64,000 nt of DNA from Erinaceus europaeus (Eukaryota > Chordata > Mammalia > Eulipotyphla > Erinaceidae): contig NC_080177.1 of NCBI RefSeq assembly GCF_950295315.1, positions 81,164,500-81,228,499 on the forward strand. Direction: 5' to 3'. The notes below the pieces were generated by a model. It searched no databases. It was not told where the DNA came from and was given only the letters and a program-made list of their open reading frames with translations. Position numbers and translations under genes: made by a program. Position 1 is the stretch's first letter. Each line of letters starts with the position of its first letter. Below, piece after piece: positions 55,654-64,000 of the stretch.

Positions 55654-55855
55654 TTGGAGCCAGGTGGTGGCGCACCTGGTTAAGCACACACATTACCTTG
55701 TGCAAGGACCTGGGTTCAAGCCTCTGGTCCCCATGTGCTGGGAGAAAGCTTGGTGAGTGGTGGAGCAGGGCTGCAGGTGTTTCTCTGTCTCTTTCCCTCT
55801 CTGTCTTCTCCTTCCCTCTCAATTTATGTCCTATCCAATAATAAATAAATTATAA
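55654..55855 (+). mobile_element. tRNA-derived SINE, family B
   Basis: 'GGAGCCAGGTGGTGGCGCAC', 'CTGGTTAAGCACACACATTA', 'CAAGGACCTGGGTTCAAGCC', core 'GGGCTGCAGGTGTTTCTC' and an 'AATAATAAATAAATTATA' tail. Confidence 0.93.
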
Positions 55856-56065
55856 GAAGTTTCTTCTCTTTACAAATTAAAAAATAAAATGGACTGTTAA
55901 AGCAACTAGTTAGGTAGTATAGATTCTCTCATTTTTTTCAAGTGAATTCGGTGAATATTCGGTTACTTTATAAATATATACACAACAGCCATAACTATAG
56001 AAGCAAGAGTTAAATTGGCAGTTTGAGAACAGGGGATTGGAAATCTACTTTTAGAATATAAATCA

Positions 56066-56289
56066 CTGGGGCTGAGTGGTGGCACACCTGGTTGAGTGTA
56101 CATGTTACAGTGCACAGGGACCCAGGTTCGAGCCCCCAGTCCCCACCTGCAAGGGGAATGCTTTGCAAGTGGTGAAGAGGTATTGCAGGTGTCTCTCTGT
56201 CTCTCCCTCTCTATCACTCCCTTCTTTCTCAATTTTTGGCTGTCTCTATCCAGTAAATAAATTAAAGATAATAAAACATTTTAAAAAAT
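56066..56289 (+). mobile_element. tRNA-derived SINE, family B
   Basis: 'GGGGCTGAGTGGTGGCACAC', 'CTGGTTGAGTGTACATGTTA', 'GACCCAGGTTCGAGCCCCCA' with an intact B box, 'TGGCTGTCTCTATCCAGTAA' and an A-rich tail. Perfect 11-bp duplication AATATAAATCA at 56055-56065 and 56290-56300. Confidence 0.95.
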
Positions 56290-56300
56290 AATATAAATCA

Positions 56301-56675
56301 TTAACAAGATATAGATGTACTTGAATTAATTCTGTAGCTCCTGATATTTCATTATTGATACAGGATTGAATCTAAGGAGCATGACCTGATCTAGAAGGAA
56401 TACATGTGTTTGCATCTTCTGCAGTCCACTTAAGGTTAACTTATAGGTCATAGCATGTACTTATTAAGTCTCCTGCTTTTCCTCATCAATTGTTCTGCAT
56501 CCTTAAATGATTCTTTCAGATCATCTCATTCTGTAACATTTACTCTAATTTCCTTACCAGAATTCTCATCAACTGTCATACTGCATTCTAAATTAAAGTC
56601 AGTGTCATTTTGCAATATGACAATCTGCTGAAAATTTCAAGTTCCAACTCTTAGGAAAATTTAGTAATTCTTGAA
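56301..56675. other. Unassigned DNA
   Basis: No repeat family or coding content recognised. Confidence 0.45.
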
Positions 56676-56739
56676 GATATCTAGATTACCTGATGAGAAA
56701 GAAAGAGAAAAACAATAGAAAAGCTATATGATATTGTCA

Positions 56740-57075
56740 CTATGATTCCCCCCTGACCTCCCTGGACAAACAACTTCATCAGTATGTCTGGGAGCCTCCC
56801 CTGCCCAGAGCCCTGTCCCACTAGGGAAAGACAGAAACAGGCTGGGGGTGTGGATTGCCTGCCAATGTTCATGTCCAGTGGAGAAGAAATTGCAGAAGCC
56901 AGACCTTCCACCTTCTGCTCCCCAGAGAATTTTGTTCCATGCTCCCAGAAGGATAAAGAATAAGGAAGCTTCCAAGGAGGAAGTTGGGACATGGCACTCT
57001 GGTAGTAGGAGCTGTATAGAATTATACCCTTTACAGTCCTGTTAATTGTTATTAAACCACTAATTAAAAAGAACG
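56740..57075 (+). mobile_element. LINE-1 3' UTR end, plus strand
   Basis: 'CCCCTGCCCAGAGCCCTGTC', 'GGAAAGACAGAAACAGGCTG', 'AGAAGCCAGACCTTCCACCT', 'GGTAGTAGGAGCTGTATAGA', and terminus 'TTGTTATTAAACCACTAATT' plus A-rich end. Confidence 0.88.
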
Positions 57076-58372
57076 AGGAAAACAATAAAAAGGTATATGA
57101 GATGACTACATAGAGATTCTGCTCAGCTTTATTCCTGAATCATCAAAAGCAAACTTTCCCATTTGCTCTTGCTTGACTCAAACTGTGTTCAGAAACTATT
57201 CTCCTGTGATAAATTGTCTTAACCACATTTTTCAAAACTGATGGCACAAAAGCTTCTTTGATTTTAAAACAATACATGTTAATTGAAAATTATTTTAATC
57301 AATCAAGTGTGAACAGCACTAAGGGGTTCTGTCTTGACATTATGTATAATAAAAGACAAATGGCTCATTTAGTGTTTATTGACATCTGTATAATTAATGA
57401 AAGTAGGTTCATGAGAAGATAGTGTGTCCTTATTGAAAACGTGTAAATTAGAAAACTATTCCGTAACAGTTCTTCAAATGCCTTGTACAATCCTTGCTAC
57501 ATTCCTCCCAATTATGAACTTGCACAACCTTCAAACATAATTTTTCTGGTGAAAGCAAATCATCTTTGTAGAGAAAAACGGCAATTCCTCAGGGTTTTCT
57601 TTGACTTTATTTAATAAGGAAGAGGTCCGGTAACAATAAGACAAGTAAATGAGGCATGAATAGGTGAATGCATCCAGGCAACTCTAAAATCAATCTTTTA
57701 GACCCTATGCTTCCAGATACTCTTCAGATAAATGAATCCTCAAGAATACAGGATTACCATATTTTGACATTATTTTCCGCTTTCTTCGAGCGCTTATGAT
57801 CTGATATTTACTGACAAGTGTTAGACTGAAATCTGACCACCTAAAGCCTGAATGTTCTATTCCAGAATATTTCTGGTTCAATTTGGCAGGTTAAACTTAT
57901 TTCAGTTCTCCACAAGGAGTATAGATGCTGAATCTTCACTGTCTGGACTTTACACACTCAACACATTTCTACTTCTCTTAGACTCTGTAAGGGTCCAGTT
58001 CCTCATAAGTGCAAGCCTTTCCTTCCACTGCTATATCATACTTCTGTGCATTTATGCATCCTTATTTATTTTATAAATACATCTGAAATATTTTGAAATC
58101 CTTAGAAATATATTCAAAAATGCAAAAGTATGCATTAACTTTAAAATGACTGAACTCTCACTGTGTAATAGAGAATATTTTGTTGTTATTGGATTGAAGG
58201 CTTGGATAGACGCCAAACTATACTGTTCTTAGACAAAAACAGAAATGATACAGCCCAGGGCATAATATAGGACTTGTCATCATTATTATAATATCCAGTC
58301 TCTATCCAAGAGATTTAAAGAAAAGATCCCCTAATAGAATGTGAAAAAATGAGCTGAATCTAACTTTTAGAC
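57076..58372. other. Unassigned DNA
   Basis: No repeat family recognised and no conserved coding content. Confidence 0.5.
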
Positions 58373-58374
58373 TA

Positions 58375-58897
58375 ATACACACATACACACACACTCACAC
58401 ACACATACACACACACTCACACACACATACACACACACTCACACACATACACACACACACTCACACACATACACACACACTCACACACATACACACACAC
58501 TCACACACACATACACACACACTCACACACATACACACTCACACACATACACACACACTCACACACATACACACACACTCACACACACATACACAGACAC
58601 TCACACACACACATACACACATACACACACTCACACACATACACACTCACATACACACAGACATATACACTCATACACACACATACACACTCACACACCC
58701 ACACACACTCACACATACACACACACACTCACACACACACACTCACACTCACATACACACACACTCACACACTCACACACTCACACACACTCACATACAT
58801 ACACACACACTCACACATATACACATACACACACATACACACTCATACACACACTCACACACACTCACACTCACACACATACACACACACACTCACA
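58375..58897 (+). repeat. 0.5-kb interrupted (CA)n array with periodic TCA and TACA variants
   Basis: A long CA tract in which T replaces C or is inserted at regular spacing, giving alternating 'CACACTCA' and 'CACATACA' words. Early units of about 20-22 bp (58,395-58,460) repeat almost exactly, showing a higher-order unit. Confidence 0.97.
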
Positions 58898-58904
58898 AAA
58901 TTTT

Positions 58905-59040
58905 ATTTTTTAAAGATATATTTATTATGCGAGAGTGAAAGAGAGGAGAAAGAAGCCAGAGTGTTGATCAGACTTGACATGATGGTCATACTGACGACTG
59001 AACTTGTGCCATCCGGGGCCTCTGCCATACACGTTGTTTA
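58905..59040 (-). mobile_element. Old SINE relic at the edge of the CA array
   Basis: 'TTTTTTAAAGATATATTTAT' then GAGAGTGAAAGAGAGGAG and 'CAGACTTGACATGATGGTCA' resemble the tail and body of an old minus-strand SINE. Confidence 0.45.
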
Positions 59041-59334
59041 AGAAAGTGATCTACTCCTTGGACAGCACCTCAATTTTGAAACAAGTAGCTTAAACTTTTT
59101 TAAGTGGTACAGTTAAATAATTCTTGATTGTGCTATAACCACATAAGATCTTGAAATAGAAATTTGGACTAGGGGTGGAAAACTTCACCCCTAGAATCTG
59201 TGGGGAAAGGATGTAGGGAGGGGCCCAGGTGGAGGGGGGCTAGGATGGGGGCTGAGAACATTTTGCAAGATACCCACAATGCTGAGTGAGTCAACGGAGC
59301 CAACATGCAGATGACTTTTTTAAAAAGTTAAAAT

Positions 59335-60330
59335 GGTATTTTTTTCATGGTTTTTTTGGTCTTTTACTAGTGACTTAATAATGGTTAACCAGATTGTAAG
59401 ATAACAGGGGTACAATTCCACACAGTCCCCACCACCAGAGTTCCGTGTCCCATCCCCTCCATTGAAAGATTCCCTATTCTTTATCCTTCTGGGAGTCTGA
59501 ACCAAAATCCTTTATGGGGAGCAGATGGTGGAAGGTCTGGCTTCTGTAATTGCTTCTCGGCTGGACATGGAGGTTGGCAAAACCCCAGCCTGTTGATAGC
59601 TTTCCCTACTGGGGCAGGGCTCTGGAGAGGTGAGGTTCTGGGACACCTTGGTGATAATCATCTGCCTAGGGAAGTCAGGATGGTGTCATGGTAACATCAG
59701 CAACTTGTGGCCAAAAAGCAGTAAGATATAAAGCAAATTGTTTAATGAACAGGAACCTAAAGGTAGGAATAGAGCAGATAAAACTAGGGATATTTGTGTG
59801 GGAAGAAGCTGGGAAGTCTATTTTAGGTATATTTCAAGTGGCCATGACTTTCGTGATTTTTGCCTGAGCTTGATAGCTAACATGCAGGTGAGCTAAAAGT
59901 ATTGTCTGGGAAGATGATGACAGAGCTGAGAATAGGGCTAGAAAGCTGGATTAGGGCAGAGAGTAGTAGCTCCCACACATTTACCCAGGGCCCATATATA
60001 TGCACATTTAGCATAGGAGCCTGTGTAACCTCTGAGTCCCTGTCAGTGTGGATGGTCACAGCTGGGAACATTCTAGGCTGAACTCATTTCAGGACCCGTC
60101 TTCCTCAAGTGGCAGAGTAGGCTGGCCCAGCCTCCCTTTAGAGAGTGGGGCCCAACAAAATGAGAGTCCCCCTAATGGTGGCGCTATTAACATTCTGGGC
60201 TGGAAATTTCTTTGCTTAAGGAGGCTGCCCTGTGCTTGTCAGATGTTTAGTCACTACCCTGGTTTCTATCTAGGATAATCCAGTCGCACCTTAAATTGTG
60301 ACAATTAAAAGGATTTCTAGATAATGACAA
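59335..60330 (-). mobile_element. LINE-1 3' UTR, extended form, antisense
   Basis: 'TACTAGTGACTTAATAATGG', 'AGTCCCCACCACCAGAGTTC', 'TATCCTTCTGGGAGTCTGAA', then the extension 'TTTAATGAACAGGAACCTAA', 'AAGTCTATTTTAGGTATATT', 'CAGGAGCCTGTGTAACC'-like text and 'GGTCACAGCTGGGAACATTC'. Third same-orientation copy of this about 1-kb module in the window. Confidence 0.82.
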
Positions 60331-61080
60331 ATATCCAAGAGAAGCTAAGTCACCCTTGAGAGAGTAATTGAGAGCTACTTCCATAAGAGAAAATTACTCT
60401 AAACAATTTAAACTATTGGTATTATGAATATATACGTTTACTAAATAATAATGTCCACTTTTGCCGACCACTGTGAATATATGCAAAATTATATCGAAAT
60501 AGATATCAACTTAATTCATTTCTAGTCTTGAATTTTAGTGAATCTTGTCCAAATAAATGCAAAGATGAAACTGAAAAACAAATTATTACCTTTGGATTAA
60601 AATTGTGAGGGCACTTAACTTCCCCTTCCTGTATTTCTGCTATCTCCTCTCACTGCATGTGTGTGTTTCATATGTTAAATCATGAGGAGATGATTTGATT
60701 ACTGTCTGCACAGTTCATTGATGACATCTGCTGCTTTGCCCTCGGCACCTCACAAAAAAATTCAAGGCAAATTAATTACCAGATGGCTCTACCTGGATAG
60801 GAAGCTTTCCTGAATACCCAGTCTATTTTAACACAGCACCTTATGTCCTAAAGGGAAAGCCAAAAGGAATGCAAAGACACTAGGGAGAGTAAAATGTGCA
60901 TAAGTTGTTCTATTTATTCTTTAAAATGCAACCTTTTCCAGTTTATATATATTGACTTCTAAATAACTACATTATGCCTTTGTGGTACTGTTCTCTGGTT
61001 AGTATCAATGGCTGTACTATTGCATTATTCTCCCTCATTAAATTTCTGCAAATTTTTGAGAAACTTTGAAGGCAGTCTGG
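60331..61080. other. Unassigned DNA
   Basis: No repeat family or coding content recognised. Confidence 0.5.
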
Positions 61081-61575
61081 CTTGCCATCATGAGAAATGC
61101 ATGCAAATATGAAGCTGGCCCTGGTTCCTGCTACAGGTCTACACCATGGCGCTCACCTAAAGCAAGCTCCTTAGCTACCCTGCCTCATCCGACAGCTCCC
61201 ACTGCAGTGAGGGCATGTCTGCTAGTTGCATAGATCCACACGAGGGGATTCCAACAGGCAACGTTCCCACAGTGCTCTATGATCTGCCCTTAACCCATAA
61301 TGCTGGCTGGTGCTGCTCTTCTGCTCACAGTTCCTTCAAGCATGTCTTCATTCTCAGCTGTTGCTGCCTTCACTGTCATGCACATACTTGCAGAGCACCT
61401 GAAACCCCACAGGTGCACCTGAGTCGTCTAGGACAACAATGCTACCGTTTGGTCCCAAATCTCATCACTGACCTGCAGTACAACCAGATAGACCCTGAAA
61501 CTGTGAAGCTTGATATCACCAGCTCCAGACCCATCACTGGTGTCCACTACCATTCATATGCTTATACTTCTTCTT
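61081..61575 (-). other. Sequence beyond the Vingi-like stop codon: 3' UTR or host DNA
   Basis: Lies downstream, in element sense, of the reverse transcriptase stop at 61576-61578. The minus strand begins with three AAG triplets right after the stop, which could be a short microsatellite-type 3' tail; the element may end there. Otherwise this moderately GC-rich segment could be a longer 3' UTR. The plus-strand frame here (61,215-61,652) has no recognisable domain. Confidence 0.35.
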
Positions 61576-62176
61576 CTAGCGTTTGCCCTTCTTCCGTAGC
61601 CAGTCAACAGCATCAGGTTGAGCCTGATGTAAAGTTTCGAGACCTCCTTTGAATCTGGAGAGGTGGCAGTCGTTGACTATGTGGGTCATAGTCTGTCTGT
61701 AGCCACAGGGGCAGTTCGGGTCGTCTCTGGCTCCCCAGCGATGGAACATAGCGGCGCACCGGCCATGGCCTGTTCGATAGCGATTGAGGAGGGCCCGATC
61801 ATAACATGCTAGGTCAAAGCCAGGTTGATGCTTGCAGGGGTCTGTGATGAGGTGTTTGTTCTTTACCTCAGCTGACTGCCAACTCTGTTTCCAAGAGACA
61901 GGAACAGAGAAATTCAGTGTAGGCGTAGGGGACCAGATTGGATGACGAGACGTCAAGCGTTGGACAGGGTGGGCGAAGATATCTGCGTATATTGGCAGGT
62001 CCGGTTGAGCGTAGACGTGGGAAATGAACTTAGATGATGCCGCATCCCGACGAATATCTGGCAGGGCGATGTTGCAAAGAACTGGCAGCCATGGAACCGG
62101 GGTGGAACGGATAGTTCCAGAAATTATCCTCATGGATGAATATAATTTGGAATCGACCAGGTGGACATGGTGGCTA
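61576..62176 (-). pseudogene. Vingi-like non-LTR retrotransposon polyprotein, C-terminal part
   Basis: In an active element this is the region after the reverse transcriptase thumb, thought to help nucleic-acid binding during target-primed reverse transcription. An open frame of 185 codons (61,576-62,133) extends in the same frame upstream to the LTR boundary near 62,176 (a HHVHLVDSKLYSS stretch precedes its first methionine). Landmarks: 'MRIISGTIRSTPVPWLPVL' (residues 1-19), 'DLPIYADI' (45-52), 'QPGFDL' (103-108), 'LNRYRTGHGRC' (116-126) and a CCHC-type knuckle with C141, C143, H151 and C156. No ribonuclease H motifs follow the reverse transcriptase, which fits the Vingi clade rather than Ingi. 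Frame intact from LTR to stop. The family assignment is from recalled literature and motif resemblance. Confidence 0.82.
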
Positions 62177-62182
62177 CGGAAC

Positions 62183-62651
62183 TGTTGTTTTCGACGGGTT
62201 ATGTTGTTTTCTCCAGGCTGGCTTCACTGGCGGGTAACAGATGACCTGGGACTCATGGCTGGGTTGTAGGCAGTATCTCTTTATTCATGCAGGACGCAGC
62301 ACAATCTATACCAAGCTAAGCTAAATTCAAGGTACTGTAAAACTCCCAATGCTGTCTTTATATATACTTGCCAAGTAGGGTGGAAACAGGATGTGACATA
62401 GAGAGGGTGGAGAGAAAAGTGACTGGTAACAATCAGAGTGTGACAAGGAGAGGATCAGGGTGTGACAAGGAGAGGGGGTGGAGCAAAAACATATCATGAA
62501 ACAGTGGGGATTGAACCAATGCCCTGGAGGGAGGGTGGTGCTTGTTAACAGCGGTTATGTAAATAGAATGAAGTGGTTATGTAAATAGAATAGTGTTAAG
62601 CAGGGGGGATTTAAACCAAATGAAACAGAAAGGGTCTCATGCATACCAACA
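62183..62651 (-). mobile_element. Solo ERV LTR (class II-like) inserted in the Vingi-like reverse transcriptase gene
   Basis: The 469-bp element has minus-strand ends TGTTGGTATGC...AAAACAACA. Target hexamers CGGAAC (62177-62182) and TGGAAC (62652-62657) match at five of six positions. On the minus strand a TATATATAAAG TATA-like word lies near 62,358 and an AATAAA signal near 62,284, then a U5-like tail. It is the same family as 12826-13289. Insertion is in the codons just after 'STAEYCALVW', so removing the LTR and one hexamer makes the two retrotransposon halves contiguous in frame. No viral genes remain. Confidence 0.92.
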
Positions 62652-62657
62652 TGGAAC

Positions 62658-62893
62658 CATACTAGGGCACAATATTCTGCAGTGGAATACCATAATGCCA
62701 GAGATGATGATCGTAGTGTGGAAGCGCTCGTGCCCCATGAGGAGCTGGCCAGTCTTGCAATGATGTGATTCCTCGCGCCCACCTTTGCTGCAGTTTTTAT
62801 GAGATGTTCGTGAAATGACAGAGTGTGATCGAGAGTAACGCCAAGATAGACTGGCTGGGCTGCATGCCGGATTCTCGTATCGCCAAGCTGCAC
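62658..62893 (-). pseudogene. Vingi-like reverse transcriptase, thumb fragment (frame-shifted)
   Basis: Minus-strand frame containing 'VYLGVTLDHTLSFHEHLIKT', a motif E-type stretch, and 'SSWGTSASTLRSSSLALWY' then 'STAEYCALVW', which are hallmark segments downstream of motif D in this retrotransposon group. It overlaps the end of the main reverse transcriptase frame near 62,880-62,893, showing a single frameshift there. The frame then runs into LTR sequence, so its last residues are not element protein. Confidence 0.85.
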
Positions 62894-63867
62894 ATAAGCT
62901 CACGTGAGGCCGAGGCATGGTGTAGATGGAAAACAGATGATACCATTTTTGCAGTGCTAGGGATTAGTCGCCATTTTTTTTTACAGTAATCAGATATCAG
63001 AGACATGTCTTTCATGAGTGTTTCCTCGAGGATGTCAAACTTTGATGCCTGAGTTGCACAGCAGATGTCATCGGCGTAGATGAACTTCCTTGAAGAAGTT
63101 TCTGGGAGGTCATTGATGTAAATATTAAATAGCGTAGGAGCCAGAACAGAGCCCTGGGGGAGGCCACTTGAGACAAGTCTCCATCTGCTAGACTTGTCAC
63201 CCAGATGCATCCGGAATCTTCTGTTTTGGAGAAGAAACGATATAGTGTTGGTCACCCATGGAGGCAGGCATCTTGAGATCTTGACTAGGAGACCATGGTG
63301 CCAGACCGTGTCATAGGCTGCTGTGAGATCAACAAAGACAGCACCCTTCTTTAAATTCTTCTGGAATCCATTTTCAATGTAAGTTGAGAGGGCCAGGGCT
63401 TGTTTGCAGGTAGGTCTTCCTGGGCGGAAACCATCTTGGGCAGGTGATAGGAATTTCTCTGTAAGATGAGAAATACGTGACAGAAGCAGCCTCTCAAGGA
63501 GTTTGTAACACACGGAGAGGAGAGAAATTGGTTTATAGCTGGCAGCCAGTGTTGGGTCTTTCTTTGGTTTCAAAACCGCTATAATCTTCGCACGACGCCA
63601 AACTTTGGGCATAGACTCAGATTCCAAGATGTGGGACAGGAATGAAGCGAGCCACTTCTTTGCCTCGGGACCCAGGTTAAGAATGAGTTCTGGGGTGATG
63701 TTATCATAGCCAGCAGCTGTTCCCGGTTTAACTCTCTTCAAAGCGTCTTCCAGTTCAGACAGTGTAAAGGGAGAGAGTTTTGGAGATGGACAAGATAAAC
63801 GGAAGTGGGATGTACCACTCATGGGAAATTTCTCTTTTCCAGACTGGGTCGATCTTAGCACGTCCAA
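62797..63867 (-). pseudogene. Vingi-like non-LTR retrotransposon reverse transcriptase, long intact stretch
   Basis: In an active element this domain copies element RNA at a nicked chromosomal site. The 356-codon frame keeps the core motifs in order: 'KPGTAAGYDNITPELI' (47-62), 'KPISLLSVCYKLLERLL' (112-128), 'DGFRPGRPT' (145-153), motif A 'VFVDLTAAYDTVWH' (177-190, catalytic D180), motif B 'LPQGSVLAPTLFNIYINDL' (236-254), motif C 'YADD' (264-267; DNA 63067-63078) and motif D-like 'KKWRL'. All catalytic aspartates are present. The initiator is not real: the element's frame continues upstream in another phase. The last about 25 codons are out of frame after a shift near 62,885. Among mammals such elements were reported only in hedgehogs. 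Confidence 0.9.
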
Positions 63868-64000
63868 CTTGAGTTAGGTGACTGGCCACTGAGTTTGGAG
63901 ATACGAGAGGATGGGAGACGGGAGGGGGTTGGCTCCCGCACCCAGTCTGTGAAGAAGCTTCCAGGCCTTCCTACTTGAGTGGGTGAAGTTCAGACTTTCC
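63868..64000 (-). pseudogene. Vingi-like polyprotein, endonuclease-to-RT linker, cut by the window edge
   Basis: The first minus-strand codons from 63,999 read 'ESLNFTHSSRKAWKLLHRLG', the linker found between the apurinic-type endonuclease and the reverse transcriptase in this element group. The phase then changes twice: near 63,905 ('VSPNSVASHLTQVG' in another frame) and again between about 63,860 and 63,800. The endonuclease domain and the 5' end would lie beyond the right edge. Confidence 0.75.

Noticed and set aside
61215..61652. 145-aa plus-strand frame beside the retrotransposon
   Set aside because: No recognisable domain; its last part is the reverse complement of the Vingi-like C-terminal coding sequence.
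62637..62918. 93-aa and other minus-strand frames overlapping the Vingi-like thumb
   Set aside because: Alternative-phase shadows of the real reverse transcriptase frame.
61576..64000. Contamination of the assembly by arthropod DNA
   Set aside because: A host ERV LTR of a family also present at 12.8 kb is inserted in the element with target duplications, so it has resided in the host genome.

Overview
This window is repeat-dense mammalian intergenic or intronic DNA, and I find no intact host protein-coding gene, exon or functional RNA gene in it. The repeats point to a hedgehog, most likely Erinaceus europaeus or a close relative. The evidence is about 25-30 tRNA-derived SINEs of erinaceid type, several LINE-1 (L1) 3'-end subfamilies that keep recurring with the same 3' UTR blocks, and a 3'-terminal Vingi-like non-LTR retrotransposon. 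Among mammals, as far as I recall, the Vingi clade has been described only in hedgehogs (Kojima, Kapitonov and Jurka, 2011). The species call is an inference from repeat families.

Layout. 1-12 kb: unassigned AT-rich DNA with SINEs and L1 3' ends, plus an assembly gap (1301-1500). 12.3-14.2 kb: an antisense L1 broken by a solo ERV LTR (6-bp target duplication) and a SINE. 15.8-17.4 kb: a SINE inside a SINE, then a second solo LTR. 24.8-28.5 kb: a 3.7-kb satellite of TAGTG-like pentamers that resolves into a 42-bp unit. 29.0-32.5 kb: another antisense L1 carrying a composite SINE insertion, one end of which is an inverted copy of a locus 2 kb away. A probable third LTR follows at 30.5-30.8 kb. 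33-51 kb: scattered SINEs and L1 fragments. 52.1-54.3 kb: a 2.1-kb polypyrimidine array, (TTCCC)n, whose other strand is a continuous GGGAA run with G-quadruplex potential. 54.3-61 kb: SINEs, L1 ends and a 0.5-kb CA-type array. 61.6-64.0 kb: the Vingi-like element on the minus strand, cut by a solo LTR of the same family as the one at 12.8 kb.

The long open frames (up to 731 aa) are artefacts of tandem arrays whose units contain no stop codon, or of L1 3' UTRs. The only stretches with recognisable protein content are pieces of transposon polymerases: the Vingi-like reverse transcriptase, an L1 ORF2 C-terminus near 7.1 kb, and decayed L1 ORF2 pieces near 42, 50, 51 and (antisense) 10, 13, 30 and 40 kb. 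Nothing acts as a gene system. The window records layered retrotransposition, in which the nesting order gives relative ages.
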